Shown: positions 25,750-35,658, numbered from the stretch's first letter. The stretch: 64,000 nucleotides of DNA from Streptomyces sp. Edi4 (GCF_040253615.1 NZ_JBEJGY010000004.1:434001-498000), one strand, 5' to 3'. The notes: a model not told the origin generated them from the sequence alone. Translations and numbers: made by a program.

Positions 25750-26637
25750 CTAGGGAAGGGGTGAGCCGCCGGTGGCGTTCAGCACCTCGGCGGTGATGAA
25801 GCCGGCGTGTTCGGAGGCGAGGAAGACATAGGCGGGCGCCATCTCCGCGGGCTGCGCGGGCCGGCCCAGCGGGGCCTGCTTGCCGAATTCGGCGGTGTCG
25901 GGCAGCGTCGCCGGGATCAGTGGCGTCCACACCGGCCCGGGCGCCACGGCGTTGACCCGGATGCCCCGCTCGGCCAGCATCTGGGCCAGCCCCTTGGTGA
26001 ACGTGACGATCGCGCCCTTGGTCATGGCGTAATCGAGCAGGTGGGGGCTCGGCTGGTAGGCCTGGACCGAGGTGGTGTTGATGACGGAGCCGCCTGCCGG
26101 GATGTGCGGCACGGCCATCTTCGTCAGCCAGAACATGCCGTACAGGTTGGTGCGTAGAACGCGGTCGAACTGCTCAGTGGTGATGGCCTCGATGCCGTCC
26201 GGCTGGGACATCTGGTACGCGGCGTTGTTCACCAGCACATCGACACGTCCGAATTCGGCGACCGCCCGGTCGATCAGGTCCCGGCACTGCTGCTCGTCGC
26301 GGATGTCGCAGGCCACCGGGACGGCCCGGCGTCCCGACTCCTCCACCAGACGCGCGGTCTCGCGGGCGTCCTCCGCTTCCTCGGGCAGGTGGGTGAAGAG
26401 CACGTCGGCGCCCTCGCGGGCGTAGGCGAGTGCGACGGCCCGCCCGATGCCCGAGTCGCCGCCGGTGATGACCGCCTTGCGCTCGGTCAGCAGGCCGCTG
26501 CCCCGGTACGTCTGTTCACCATGGTCCGGCGGCGGGTCCATCGGGCCGGTCCAGCCGGGGTGCTCCTGGTCCTGCTGCGGCAGATCCGGCTGGGGGTACT
26601 TGTCGGTCGGGTCCTGCGGACGGTTCGGGTCGGCCAT
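25750..26637 (-). CDS. SDR oxidoreductase, general-stress (YhxC/YdaD-like) type
   Basis: 295 residues. A Pro/Asp/Gln-rich N-terminal extension of about 45 residues with HPGWTGPMDPPPDHGE precedes the Rossmann core: nucleotide-binding TGGDSGIG at 58-65, NNAA at 137-140, catalytic Ser190 and YAMTK at 203-207. This extension marks the group of bacterial general-stress SDRs (YdaD, YhxC; often called glucose or ribitol dehydrogenases). In Bacillus such genes belong to the SigB regulon. ATG 26637 follows GGAAAGG. Substrate is not established for the group. Confidence 0.88.
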   Translation of the reverse strand: MADPNRPQDPTDKYPQPDLPQQDQEHPGWTGPMDPPPDHGEQTYRGSGLLTERKAVITGGDSGIGRAVALAYAREGADVLFTHLPEEAEDARETARLVEESGRRAVPVACDIRDEQQCRDLIDRAVAEFGRVDVLVNNAAYQMSQPDGIEAITTEQFDRVLRTNLYGMFWLTKMAVPHIPAGGSVINTTSVQAYQPSPHLLDYAMTKGAIVTFTKGLAQMLAERGIRVNAVAPGPVWTPLIPATLPDTAEFGKQAPLGRPAQPAEMAPAYVFLASEHAGFITAEVLNATGGSPLP

Positions 26638-27076
26638 GGGTTACGCCTTTCCGTGCGGGAGGGATGGAGGCGACAGGAGGGCGTCGACGCTGTCGCGTGC
26701 TGCCGTTCAACGGTCGCGGGGTCGTGGGGTGCGTCCCCTTGAGTCACGGGCCAGCCGCACGGCCGGGTTCGCCTCGCACCGTCCTGTCTCGGCGCGCCCC
26801 TTCGACGGCGGACGGCTACGGGTCGCGGGGTACCGTCCCGGGCCCGGCTCGGCGCCGTCCTGCGTCCGTCTCGGTGGGTGCAGAGTGCAGGTAACCCCGA
26901 TGGACGCAGGTATGCGCCGCTCGGGGTCAGTTGTCGCGACTGCGGGTCCGCGGAAGGCGAGTCGTCGGAGGAAACGAGTGGTTCGCCGGAGCGAGTGGTC
27001 CGCAGAAGCGAGTGGTTCGCTCAGGTTAGTGGTCCGCGGGGGCGAGTGGTTCGCCGGAGGCTGTGCCGCCGCCGGG
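26638..27076. other. Intergenic region with 17-bp repeat block
   Basis: About 440 bases between the SDR start and the DUF6479 stop. The left 290 bases should contain the SDR promoter, but I could not pin down a consensus. The right 120 bases are the tandem repeat listed separately. Long frames here are shadow ORFs of low complexity. Confidence 0.4.
26941..27059. repeat. Seven tandem copies of a 17-bp unit
   Basis: Units start at 26941, 26958, 26975, 26992, 27009, 27026 and 27043; the consensus is CGAGTGGTTCGCCGGAG, with alternating GGTTCGC and GGTCCGC forms. Outer copies on the left are the most diverged. The 17-bp period would break any reading frame and there are no spacers, so this is a non-coding minisatellite, not CRISPR or a coding repeat. 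It ends 18 bp from the stop of the DUF6479 gene. Confidence 0.85.
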
Positions 27077-27307
27077 TCACTCTCGGTCGTCGCGCTCCCC
27101 TGGGCCGGGTGACGAAGGAGGAGTGTCCCAGGAGTCCGCCCCGGGCTGGGGCGCAGGCGGGGGCGGCGGCTTGCGCGCGGCCCGGCGGCGGCCGGTCCAG
27201 AACATCGCGAGGAGTCCGCCCACCACCACCAATCCCACGATGACCAGGAGCAGCGTCGTGGCGGGCCCTGCGGCGAGGACCTGCGAAGTCGGGTGAGCGA
27301 TGACCAT
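27077..27307 (-). CDS. DUF6479-type small membrane protein
   Basis: 76 residues: a short N-terminal segment, one transmembrane helix (about 17-41, LLLVIVGLVVVGGLLAMFW), then RRRAARKPPPPP and an acidic/Pro tail ending in GERDDRE. This is the pattern of the Streptomyces DUF6479 family, small single-pass membrane proteins of unknown function often near stress genes. ATG 27307 is preceded by GAGGAG. It reads away from the cytochrome operon. Confidence 0.65.
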   Translation of the reverse strand: MVIAHPTSQVLAAGPATTLLLVIVGLVVVGGLLAMFWTGRRRAARKPPPPPAPQPGADSWDTPPSSPGPGERDDRE

Positions 27308-27627
27308 GTGCTCGAACTCCTCTGCGTTGCTACCGAGGGCCGGCGCGCCCCCGCACGGCCGGTACCGGATGACATACCTCTGCTACCCGAATATGCCCAC
27401 ACATCTCGGACGCCTGCTCCATGGGGACCATCACCGGCCCCATCACCGGCCCTTACCGGCGGGCGGGCGCGCGCAGCCACAGCACGGGCCGGAGACCGCC
27501 ACGGACGGCGGGCGCGAATGGGTGAAGTCTGTTTCGGCCTCCGAAAAGCGACGGTTTACGCCTGTACGTCCGGTTGACTGTGAGCCGGCCGGTCCTCCGT
27601 ACCCCTGACACCAGAGAGCGGTGACGC
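27308..27627. promoter_or_regulatory. Divergent upstream region of the cytochrome operon
   Basis: 320 bases. A palindrome TTTCGG-CCT-CCGAAA at 27532-27546 lies about 80 bases before the cytochrome b start and could be an operator. A direct repeat of CATCACCGGCCC occurs near 27425-27455. No consensus promoter could be fixed with confidence. Confidence 0.4.
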
Positions 27628-29259
27628 ATGCTGCTGTTTCGCAGGCGGCGAGAGCACGCCCGTGCTGTCGCGCGGGAGGCGGTAGGGACCGGGTTCACGG
27701 CGGTGGACCGGCGCTCCCCGCTGGCCGAGGCGGCCAAGGCGCTGCTGCGGAAGGCGTTTCCCGACCACTGGAGCTTCCTGCTCGGGGAGCTGGCGCTGTA
27801 CAGCCTGGTGGTCCTGCTGCTCACCGGGACGTGGCTGACGCTGTTCTTCGAGCCGGGCACGAAGGACGTGCTGTACGACGGGGGTTACGTACCGCTCCAG
27901 GGGCTTCGCATGTCGGCGGCGTACAGCTCCACGCTGCACATCACCTTCGACATCCGCGGCGGCCTCCTGATCCGCCAGATGCACCACTGGGCGGCGCTGA
28001 TCTTCATGGCCGCGATCAGCGTGCACATGCTGCGGATCTTCTTCACCGGTTCCTTCCGCAGGCCGCGTGAGTTCAACTGGGCGATCGGTGTCTCGCTGTT
28101 CTTCCTCTCGATGCTCGAGGGGTTCTGTGGTTACTCCCTCCCTGACGACCTGCTGTCCGGCACGGGGCTGCGCACCGCCAACACCATCGTCATGTCGATC
28201 CCGGTCGTGGGCACCTATCTGGCGTACCTGCTGTGGGACGGGACCTTCCCCGGCCACCTCCTGAACAACCGGCTGTACATCCTGCATGTGCTCTTCGTGC
28301 CGGGGGCCCTGATCGCCCTGGTCACCATGCACCTGCTGCTCGTGGTGTATCTCAAACACACCCAGTGGAGCTCACCGGGCCGGACCAACCACAACGTCGT
28401 GGGCCAGCCGATGTTCCCGCACTTCATCGCCAAGTCGACCGGTCTCTTCCTCATGGTCTTCGCGGCGGTGGCCACGCTCGGCGCGGTGGCTCAGATCAAC
28501 CCGGTGTGGAACTACGGTCCTTACCGCGCCGACGTGGTGAGCACGGGGGCGCAGCCGGACTGGTATGTGGGGTTCCTGGAGGGCGCCCTGCGCCTCATGC
28601 CTCGCTGGGAGATGCCGGTGGCCGGGCACACCATCATGTGGAACGTCCTGCTTCCGGCCGTCGTACTGCCGGGTGTGCTGGCGCTGCTGCTCATCGGTTA
28701 TCCGGGATTCGAGCGCTGGGTCACCGGGGACCGGGGCGAGTACCACCTGTGCGACCGGCCGCGCGACCAGCCCACCCGCACGGCGCTCGGCGTGGCGGCC
28801 GTCGTCGCCTACGCCGTGCTGCTCGCGGCGGGCGGCAACGATGTGGCGGCGTTCTCCTTCCGGCTCTCGGTGAACACCCTGACGTGGGTGCTCCGCGTCG
28901 GCTTCTTCGTCTTTCCGGTCCTCGCCTTCCTGCTCACCAAGCGGCTGTGCCTGGCGTTGCAGTCCCACGAGCTGCGGCTCCTGACGGAGGGCGAGGAGAC
29001 CGGCCGGGTGACCCAGCGGGTGCACGGGGCCCTGGAGCCCGGCCACCGGCCGCTCGCCGCCGACCGGCTCTACCGCTTCCTCGTACGCGACCTGCCGCCG
29101 CTCGCTCCCGCGCCCGAAGCGGACGCGCCGCGCCGCACCCGCCTGCGCGCCGCCCTGAACCACTGGTACTTCCGGCGCCGGGTCTCCCTGCCCGCCACCC
29201 CCGACCAGCGGCGCCACGTCGAGGAAGCGCTGGCCCAACCGGAACGGAAGACACCATGA
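27628..29259 (+). CDS. Cytochrome b subunit of the bcc complex (QcrB paralogue)
   Basis: 543 residues. Haem b ligands are in place: His119/His133 (QMHHW...SVHM) and His220/His235 (ILHVLF...TMHL), 14 and 15 residues apart; the quinol-site loop is PDWYVG, the actinobacterial form of PEWY. Eight to nine helices and a charged 80-residue tail follow. It would take electrons from menaquinol, but the usual partners qcrC (dihaem cytochrome c) and qcrA (Rieske) are not beside it. Stop overlaps the start of the oxidase subunit I gene (ATGA). Probably a second, stress- or development-linked copy. Confidence 0.9.
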   Translation: MLLFRRRREHARAVAREAVGTGFTAVDRRSPLAEAAKALLRKAFPDHWSFLLGELALYSLVVLLLTGTWLTLFFEPGTKDVLYDGGYVPLQGLRMSAAYSSTLHITFDIRGGLLIRQMHHWAALIFMAAISVHMLRIFFTGSFRRPREFNWAIGVSLFFLSMLEGFCGYSLPDDLLSGTGLRTANTIVMSIPVVGTYLAYLLWDGTFPGHLLNNRLYILHVLFVPGALIALVTMHLLLVVYLKHTQWSSPGRTNHNVVGQPMFPHFIAKSTGLFLMVFAAVATLGAVAQINPVWNYGPYRADVVSTGAQPDWYVGFLEGALRLMPRWEMPVAGHTIMWNVLLPAVVLPGVLALLLIGYPGFERWVTGDRGEYHLCDRPRDQPTRTALGVAAVVAYAVLLAAGGNDVAAFSFRLSVNTLTWVLRVGFFVFPVLAFLLTKRLCLALQSHELRLLTEGEETGRVTQRVHGALEPGHRPLAADRLYRFLVRDLPPLAPAPEADAPRRTRLRAALNHWYFRRRVSLPATPDQRRHVEEALAQPERKTP

Positions 29260-30959
29260 CGCAGACCGGCACCGAGGCGCAGCGGCCCGGGTCCACGGTG
29301 GGAGCGGCACGCGGCAGCGCGCTGGGCGGACGGCTCCTGAACTTCCTCACCACCACGGACCACAAGGTCATCGGCGCCATGTACTTCGTGACCGCCTTCG
29401 GTTTCTTCCTCTTCGCCGGGCTGCTCGCCCTGGGCATGCGGGCCGAACTCGCCCGCCCCGGGCTCCAGTTGTGGAGCAACGCCGAGTACAACCAGCTGGT
29501 CACCATCCACGGCACGATCATGATGCTGCTGTTCGCGACGCCGATGTTCGCGGGGTTCACCAACGCCGTGATGCCCTTGCAGATCGGGGCGCCCGATGTG
29601 GCGTTCCCCCGGCTCAACGCGCTGACCTACTGGCTCTATCTGTTCGGCGGGCTCATCGTCGTCTCCGGCTTCCTCGTGCCGGGCGGCGCGGCGTCCTTCG
29701 GCTGGTTCGCCTACGCGCCCCTCAACAGCGCCGTCCGCACTCCCGGCGCCGGGGGCGATCTGTGGGCCATGGGACTGATCCTGACCGGGTTGAGCACCAC
29801 CCTCGGCTCGGTCAACTTCATCGCCACCATCGTGTGTCTGCGGGCGCCCGGCATGACCATGTTCCGCATGCCCATCTTCACCTGGAACGTCCTGCTCACC
29901 TCGATCCTGGCGCTGCTCGCGTTCCCGGTGCTCACCGCGCTGCTGTTCGCCCTGGAGGCCGACCGCAAGTTCGGCGCCGTCGTCTTCGACCCGGCCTACG
30001 GCGGGGCCATCCTGTGGCAGCACCTGTTCTGGTTCTTCGGCCATCCCGAGGTCTACATCGTCGCGCTCCCCTTCTTCGGCATCATCTCGGAGATCATCCC
30101 GGTCTTCAGCCGCAAACCCACCTTCGGCTATGTCGGCATGGTGGGCGCCACCATCACGATCACGGCGCTCTCGGCGGTGGTGTGGGCCCACCACATGTTC
30201 GCCACGGGCGCGGTGCTGCTGCCGTTCTTCTCCCTGATGTCGTTCCTGATCGCGGTGCCGACCGGGGTGAAGTTCTTCAACTGGATCGGCACGATGTGGC
30301 ACGGCGCGCTGTCCTTCGAGACGCCGATGCTGTGGTCCATCGGATTCCTGGTCACGTTCCTCTTCGGCGGCCTCAGCGGGGTCCTGCTGGCCTCGCCGCC
30401 GCTCGACTTCCATGTCACCGACTCCTACTTCGTGGTCGCGCACCTGCACTACGTCCTGTTCGGGACCGTGGTCTTCGCCATGTTCGGCGGCTTCTACTTC
30501 TGGTGGCCGAAATGGACCGGCCGCATGCTCGACGAGCGCCTTGGCAAGATCCACTTCTGGACGCTGTTCGTCGGCTTCCAGACCACGTTCCTCGTCCAGC
30601 ACTGGCTGGGCGCCGAAGGCATGCCACGCCGTTACGCCGACTACCTCTCGGCGGACGGCTTCACGCTCCTCAACACCGTCTCGTCCATCGGCGCGTTCCT
30701 CCTCGGACTCTCCACTCTGCCGTTCCTGTACAACGTGTGGCGGACCGCGGCGCGGGCACCCCTGGTCGGCGTCGACGACCCGTGGGGGTACGGACGGTCT
30801 CTGGAGTGGGCCACGTCCTGCCCGCCGCCGAGGCACAACTTCCACACGATGCCCCGCGTCCGGTCCGACTCCCCCGCCTTCGACCTGCACCACCCGGAAG
30901 CCGCGGCCCTGCCGGTCCCGGCCACCCCGCGCGGACAGGCGACCCCCGACCCCCTCTAG
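29256..30959 (+). CDS. ctaD: Cytochrome c oxidase subunit I (CtaD paralogue)
   Basis: 567 residues with 12 predicted helices. Conserved haem-copper ligands: TIHGTIMM (haem a His), [10 protein letters not shown] (CuB His cross-linked to Tyr), AHHMFATG (two CuB His) and [11 protein letters not shown] (haem a3 and a His). The K-channel Tyr in HPEVY marks an A-type oxidase. It starts inside the stop of the cytochrome b gene and lies 12 bases before the subunit IV gene. Subunits II (CtaC) and III (CtaE) are absent from this locus, so the protein must borrow them from the main operon or work in a reduced complex. Confidence 0.92.
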   Translation: MTQTGTEAQRPGSTVGAARGSALGGRLLNFLTTTDHKVIGAMYFVTAFGFFLFAGLLALGMRAELARPGLQLWSNAEYNQLVTIHGTIMMLLFATPMFAGFTNAVMPLQIGAPDVAFPRLNALTYWLYLFGGLIVVSGFLVPGGAASFGWFAYAPLNSAVRTPGAGGDLWAMGLILTGLSTTLGSVNFIATIVCLRAPGMTMFRMPIFTWNVLLTSILALLAFPVLTALLFALEADRKFGAVVFDPAYGGAILWQHLFWFFGHPEVYIVALPFFGIISEIIPVFSRKPTFGYVGMVGATITITALSAVVWAHHMFATGAVLLPFFSLMSFLIAVPTGVKFFNWIGTMWHGALSFETPMLWSIGFLVTFLFGGLSGVLLASPPLDFHVTDSYFVVAHLHYVLFGTVVFAMFGGFYFWWPKWTGRMLDERLGKIHFWTLFVGFQTTFLVQHWLGAEGMPRRYADYLSADGFTLLNTVSSIGAFLLGLSTLPFLYNVWRTAARAPLVGVDDPWGYGRSLEWATSCPPPRHNFHTMPRVRSDSPAFDLHHPEAAALPVPATPRGQATPDPL

Positions 30960-30971
30960 GAGAGGCGTTCC

Positions 30972-31364
30972 ATGAAAGCCGAGGCATATCTCTTCGCGGG
31001 GGTCGCGGTGTTCTTCCTTGGCACCGGCGTGGGCTACGGATGGTGGTCGGGGCGCGAACCCGCGGGCACCGCGGCCCTCACCGTGGCGTTCATCATGTCG
31101 TCGCTGATCTGCTTCTTCTTCGCCCGCCATCACCAGCGCCACGGGGCGAGGCCCGAGGACCGGGGCCGCTCGGAGATCGCCGAGCGCGCAGGACCCGTCG
31201 ACTTCTTCCCCGCGCGCAGCCCCTACCCCGCCCTCACCGGCTTCGGCGCGGCGGTCACGGCGACCGGCCTCGTCTTCGGACTGTGGCTGTTCGTCCTCGG
31301 CTTCGGGGTGCTGGGCGCCGGCGTGGGCGGTCTGGCCTTCCAGTACGTCCACCGGGACGAATGA
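30972..31364 (+). CDS. ctaF: Cytochrome c oxidase subunit IV (CtaF-like)
   Basis: 130 residues with an N-terminal pair of helices (about 4-25 and 33-48) and a second pair (93-122) around a hydrophilic loop with DFFPARSPYPALTGFG, the signature of actinobacterial CtaF. This subunit is specific to the actinobacterial bcc-aa3 supercomplex. ATG 30972 follows AGGAGAGG. It ends the three-gene unit, whose make-up (QcrB-CtaD-CtaF) leaves out all soluble electron carriers. Confidence 0.87.
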   Translation: MKAEAYLFAGVAVFFLGTGVGYGWWSGREPAGTAALTVAFIMSSLICFFFARHHQRHGARPEDRGRSEIAERAGPVDFFPARSPYPALTGFGAAVTATGLVFGLWLFVLGFGVLGAGVGGLAFQYVHRDE

Positions 31365-31574
31365 CCGGGGCTCCGGCGGGCGGGACGGGCCCCGGACGCA
31401 CCGGCGCCGGCCGGGCCCTTCGCACATGGCCGAACCCCGGATGCCGCCGCCAGCCCCGTCACCCAAGCTGACAGCGAAGGCGCGGCGTCCGCCGTGTCGT
31501 CCTGCGGCACGGAAGCGCGGTCATGGGCCCCCTGGGCGGCTGATCCCCTTCCCCCGCCCCATCCAGGAGTGACC

Positions 31575-31763
31575 ATGAGCGTGGGAGACGAATACCGCAG
31601 CCGCGCCCGCGAGTTGGCGGCCCGGGCCAAGGAGTGGAAGGAGGCCGCCGAACGGGCCACCGACCCCGAGCAGCGCAAGCGTCTGTCGGACAAGGCCCGC
31701 CGGGCCGAGGACCAGAGCGAGCAGGCGGGCCGCATGGCCGGGCAGGGCCTGGGCCCGGTGTAA
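31575..31763 (+). CDS. DUF6381-type small helical protein
   Basis: 62 residues, almost entirely charged amphipathic helix (EYRSRARELAARAKEWKEAA, then ATDPEQRKRL), with a Gly-Pro end. It fits the Streptomyces DUF6381 family, short proteins of unknown role seen near stress genes. Start ATG 31575 is preceded by CAGGAGTG. Coiled-coil or nucleic-acid binding is conceivable; nothing is shown. Confidence 0.65.
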   Translation: MSVGDEYRSRARELAARAKEWKEAAERATDPEQRKRLSDKARRAEDQSEQAGRMAGQGLGPV

Positions 31764-31960
31764 CCACCGCGCCCCGGGCGGCCCGCGCCCACCCGCCCCG
31801 GCCCGCGCCGCCCGGGGCCCGCGCGCCGCTCCTGTGCCGTGCGGGGGCCGCCGCCCGGTCTCTCCCGCCCCGACCTCCCGCGAGTCCCCGGGATCGTATG
31901 ACCGCGCGTCGGCGGGGCACACGTCCCTGCGTGAGTACCGGCAGGAATCGGAGATCGCGC

Positions 31961-33064
31961 ATGCGTACCGTCGGCGTGGAAGAAGAACTGCTCATGGTGA
32001 GTGCGCGGACCGGCGAGGTCCTCGCGCTCTCCCCGGTCGTCGTCTCGCCCCCGGGGCCCCGGAAGCCGGGCGCGGACGACGGGCAGGAGTTCGAGAAGGA
32101 GCTGCAACAGGAACAGGTGGAGTTCGCCACCGACCCCCTCACGGGCATGGGTGAGATCGAGGACGAGATCGTTCAACGGCGCCGGGCGGCGGCCACCCGC
32201 GCCGAGGAAGCGGGAGGCACCGTCGCCGCCCTCGCCACCTCACCCGTGCCGGTGCGTCCCTCACTCGACCTCGGCGAGCGCCACCTGTGGATGGCCGAGA
32301 ACTTCGGGCTCACGGCCCGCGAGCAGCTGACCTGCGGCTGCCATGTGCATGTGGCGGTCGAGTCGGACGACGAGGGCGTCGCCGTCCTCGACCGGATCCG
32401 GCCATGGCTCTCGGTGCTCACGGCCATCAGCGGGAACTCGCCCTTCTGGCAGGGCGAGGACAGCGGCTACGGCAGCTATCGAAGCCGCGTGTGGAACCGG
32501 TGGCCCTCCGCAGGACCGACCGAGATCTTCGGCTCCGCCGACCGCTACCACCATCACGTCGAGTCGATGATCGCCACCGGCGCCCTGCGCGACGACGGCA
32601 TGATCTACTTCGACGCCCGCCTCTCCGCCCGCTATCCGACGGTGGAGGTCCGCGTGTCCGACGTCTGCCTCCAGCCGAGCACCACAGTGGCGATCGCCGC
32701 CCTGGTGCGCGCCCTGGTGGAGACGGCCAGTGGGGACTGGCGCGCGGGCCGGCCCCCGGCGCCGGTCAGCGCGGGGCTGCTGCGCCTCGCGTCCTGGCGG
32801 GCCGCCCGGTCGGGCCTGACCGGCGCGCTGGTCGACCCGCGCTCGATGCGCGAGAAGCCCGCGTCCGACGTGCTCGGGGCTCTTGTGACCCACGTCGAGG
32901 GCGCGTTGAAGGACAGCGGTGACCTGGAGCGCGTACGGCGCACGCTGGAGCGGTTGACGCGGGGCGGCACGGGCGCCGAGCGCCAGCGCGAGTTCTACCG
33001 GCAGCACGGGAGCCTGGAGGCGGTCGTCCGGGAGTGCGCCCGCGTCACCGCCCTGGCCGACTGA
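31961..33064 (+). CDS. YbdK-type carboxylate-amine ligase (GCS2 family)
   Basis: 367 residues from ATG 31961. Starts TVGVEEELLMV, the metal/ATP-binding strand of glutamate-cysteine ligase 2-type enzymes, followed by TCGCHVHVAVES near 125 and EVRVSDVCLQPS near 230. The family couples a carboxylate to an amine with ATP, as in weak gamma-glutamylcysteine synthesis by E. coli YbdK. Actinobacteria do not make glutathione, so another thiol or dipeptide is the likely product. Sits between a DUF6381 gene and the catalase, in line with redox stress. A hairpin follows the stop. Confidence 0.85.
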   Translation: MRTVGVEEELLMVSARTGEVLALSPVVVSPPGPRKPGADDGQEFEKELQQEQVEFATDPLTGMGEIEDEIVQRRRAAATRAEEAGGTVAALATSPVPVRPSLDLGERHLWMAENFGLTAREQLTCGCHVHVAVESDDEGVAVLDRIRPWLSVLTAISGNSPFWQGEDSGYGSYRSRVWNRWPSAGPTEIFGSADRYHHHVESMIATGALRDDGMIYFDARLSARYPTVEVRVSDVCLQPSTTVAIAALVRALVETASGDWRAGRPPAPVSAGLLRLASWRAARSGLTGALVDPRSMREKPASDVLGALVTHVEGALKDSGDLERVRRTLERLTRGGTGAERQREFYRQHGSLEAVVRECARVTALAD

Positions 33065-33122
33065 GCCGCCGCGCGACTCGCCGCGCAACCCTGTGCCCGC
33101 GCCATTCGGCGCCGCCGCACGA

Positions 33123-33157
33123 CCGTGGGCCCGCACCCCAAGGGTGCGGGCCCACGG
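33123..33157. terminator. Bidirectional hairpin between YbdK-like gene and catalase
   Basis: A perfect 16-bp inverted repeat (33123-33138 and 33142-33157) with a CAA loop lies midway between the convergent stops at 33064 and 33169. There is no T-run. Length and position make termination from both sides likely. Confidence 0.8.
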
Positions 33158-33168
33158 CTCTGACGGCC

Positions 33169-35406
33169 TCACACGGCGGGCGGGAACCTGTCCCACGCCC
33201 GGTGTTCGGCCAGCGCGCCCTTGACCTTCTCCACGGCGGCCGTACCGCTGTCGCTCAGCACGACGCCGGGCTCGTCCGCGCCGATGCCGGACGCCTCGAA
33301 CAGCCCGCGTGCGTCGTTCCAGCCGCCGACCGCCTTGCCGTGCCGGTACGCCTCGGTGAGCAGCAGCAGGACGCGCGGGTCACTCGCCGGTGACGCGGGA
33401 GCGCCCGCCTTGGCGTCGCGCGCCCCGTAGGCGTCGGCGCCGGGCTCGGGTGCTCCGGCGAACAGGAGCGCGTCGTACTCCACGGACCGCGCGGTGGCGA
33501 AGGTCCGCTGCACCGCGATCGGATCGCCGCCGGAGCCGAGCGTGCCGCCGGCCGGCGCGATGACCAGAGGCACCATGCCGGCGTCGAGGACGGCCTGGCG
33601 AACGGTGCGTACGCCGTCCAGGTCCGCGGCGGCGTCCGCGACGATGCCGATCACACGGCCGTCCGTCGGCCAGGTGTGGCCGAGCTGGGACAGGGCCGGG
33701 CTCGGGTCCACCGCGTCGAGGGGCACGGTGGCACTCGGCGCCGGCAGGCCGAGACCCGCCGCGACCTGCTCGCACAGCTCCGTGTCGATGTTCGCAAGGA
33801 CCTGCAAGTTGCGTTCCTTGACGGCCTGTTCGAAGCACTTGTTCAGTTCGAAGGTGTACGCGGCGATGATGTGCTCGCGCTCCGGCGCGCTCATGCTGAG
33901 CCAGAACAGCCGGGGCTGGCTGAAGTGGTCCGCGAACGACGCGGGCGCCTCACGGACCTTGCTCGCCTCCGGGATGCGCACCGGGGTCTCGATGAAGGCG
34001 CTCATGTCGGCGCCTGCGAGGAAGGGGCAGCCGCCGTCCAGGCTGTTGGGCCGATACGGCGCCACGCCGGTGTGCACGGCGGTCTGGTGCATGCCGTCGC
34101 GGAGCATGTCGTTGACGGGCGCGTGCGGCCGGTTGATGGGGATCTGCGCGAAGTTGGGGCCGCCGAGCCGGCTGATCTGGGTGTCGAGATAGGAGAAGAG
34201 ACGCCCCGCGAGCAGCGGGTCGTCGGTGACGTCGATGCCCGGGACCAGATGTCCGGGGTGGAAGGCGACCTGCTCCGTCTCGGCGAAGTAGTTCTTGGTG
34301 TTGGCGTTCAGGGTCATCAGGCCGATGGGCTGCACCGGCGCCAGTTCCTCGGGCACGATCTTGGTGGGATCGAGGAGGTCGATGCCCTCGAAGGTCTGCT
34401 CGGGGGTGTCGGGGAAGACCTGGATCCCGAGCTCCCACTGCGGGAAGGCGCCCGCCTCGATCGCGTCGAAGAGGTCACGGCGGTGGAAGTCGGGGTCCAT
34501 GCCGTTGATGAGCTGCGCTTCTTCCCAGACCAGGGAGTGCACGCCCAGCTTGGGCTTCCAGTGGAACTTCACCAGCACCGTGTCACCGGCCGTGTTGACC
34601 AGCCGGAAGGTGTGGACGCCGAAGCCCTCCATCATCCGGTACGAGCGCGGGATGCCCCGGTCGGACATGTTCCACAGGGTATGGTGGGTGGCCTCGGTGT
34701 GCAGGGACACGAAGTCCCAGAAGGTGTCGTGCGCGCTCTGGGCCTGCGGGATCTCGCGGTCCGGGTGGGGCTTGGCGGCGTGGACGATGTCCGGGAACTT
34801 GACGGCGTCCTGGATGAAGAAGACCGGAATGTTGTTGCCGACGAGGTCGAAGGTTCCCTCGTCGGTGTAGAACTTCGTCGCGAAGCCACGGGTGTCGCGC
34901 ACCGTGTCGGAGGAGCCGCGCGAGCCGAGGACGGTGGAGAACCGGACGAACACCGGGGTCTCCACGCCCTTGGCGAGGAAGGCCGCCTTGGTCACTTCGG
35001 TGGCGGTGCCATACCCCTGGAACACGCCGTGGGCCGCGGCGCCGCGCGCGTGCACCACACGCTCCGGGATCCGCTCGTGGTCGAAGTGGGTGATCTTCTC
35101 GCGCAGATGGTGGTCCTGGAGCAGGACGGGCCCGCGCGCCCCGGCCTTCAGGGAGTGGTCGGTGTCGTACACCCGCGTCCCCTGGGCCGTGGTCAGGTAC
35201 GCGCCGCTCTGCGCCATGCGGGCCGGGTCGGCTCCGGTGGCCTGGCCGGTGGGGCTCACCGTTTCGGGGCCCTGCTGGTCCGGCTTGGGGGGCAGCGGGT
35301 CGGCCGGCCGGGTGGGCTCGGCCACGGGCGGCGAGACCGGCCCGGGCCTGCCCGGCAGGCCGTCGCCGCTCGCGGTGGAGTCTGCGGTGGGGTGCTCTGT
35401 CGTCAT
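33169..35406 (-). CDS. katE: Large-subunit monofunctional catalase (HPII/KatE type)
   Basis: 745 residues. The catalase core carries the distal site HARGAAAHGVF (essential His), DLVGNNIPVFFIQD (Asn), and the proximal haem ligand Tyr in RLFSYLDTQISRLG. A C-terminal domain (about 590-745, from 'DGRVIGIVADAAAD') has the class I glutamine amidotransferase-like fold found only in large clade 2 catalases. The first 75 residues are a Pro/Gly-rich arm. It decomposes hydrogen peroxide in the cytoplasm. Monocistronic, closed by a hairpin. Such catalases are stationary-phase and osmotic-stress genes in Streptomyces. Confidence 0.95.
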   Translation of the reverse strand: MTTEHPTADSTASGDGLPGRPGPVSPPVAEPTRPADPLPPKPDQQGPETVSPTGQATGADPARMAQSGAYLTTAQGTRVYDTDHSLKAGARGPVLLQDHHLREKITHFDHERIPERVVHARGAAAHGVFQGYGTATEVTKAAFLAKGVETPVFVRFSTVLGSRGSSDTVRDTRGFATKFYTDEGTFDLVGNNIPVFFIQDAVKFPDIVHAAKPHPDREIPQAQSAHDTFWDFVSLHTEATHHTLWNMSDRGIPRSYRMMEGFGVHTFRLVNTAGDTVLVKFHWKPKLGVHSLVWEEAQLINGMDPDFHRRDLFDAIEAGAFPQWELGIQVFPDTPEQTFEGIDLLDPTKIVPEELAPVQPIGLMTLNANTKNYFAETEQVAFHPGHLVPGIDVTDDPLLAGRLFSYLDTQISRLGGPNFAQIPINRPHAPVNDMLRDGMHQTAVHTGVAPYRPNSLDGGCPFLAGADMSAFIETPVRIPEASKVREAPASFADHFSQPRLFWLSMSAPEREHIIAAYTFELNKCFEQAVKERNLQVLANIDTELCEQVAAGLGLPAPSATVPLDAVDPSPALSQLGHTWPTDGRVIGIVADAAADLDGVRTVRQAVLDAGMVPLVIAPAGGTLGSGGDPIAVQRTFATARSVEYDALLFAGAPEPGADAYGARDAKAGAPASPASDPRVLLLLTEAYRHGKAVGGWNDARGLFEASGIGADEPGVVLSDSGTAAVEKVKGALAEHRAWDRFPPAV

Positions 35407-35658
35407 GTTCTCTCCCAGTGCGGTCCTTCGGACACCTCAGCCATGACCGCTCGGTCTCGGACCTCAAACGGACTGCGGGTGGCTGTCACCCGCATCCGCG
35501 GGGGTCCATGGCATCTGCCCGGCGCGTCCTTTCGCCGGGTTCGTCCACGCCACGTACCCCCAGTCGGTGGATGAACGCTCTCTCGTCGCGGGAAGCCACG
35601 AACACGTCCTTGCGAGCGCGTTCGGCGGCTGAAACGCGAGGGGTGGGACAGCTGCGGG

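Noticed and set aside
26941..27059. CRISPR array
   Set aside because: The 17-bp units touch without spacers and no cas genes are near.
29070..31466. 798-residue minus-strand frame across the cytochrome oxidase genes
   Set aside because: Charged repetitive sequence antisense to clear haem-copper oxidase motifs.
33676..35574. 632-residue plus-strand open frame across the catalase gene
   Set aside because: It is the complement of the well-recognised KatE gene, Gly/Glu/Val-rich without motifs; a GC-driven shadow.
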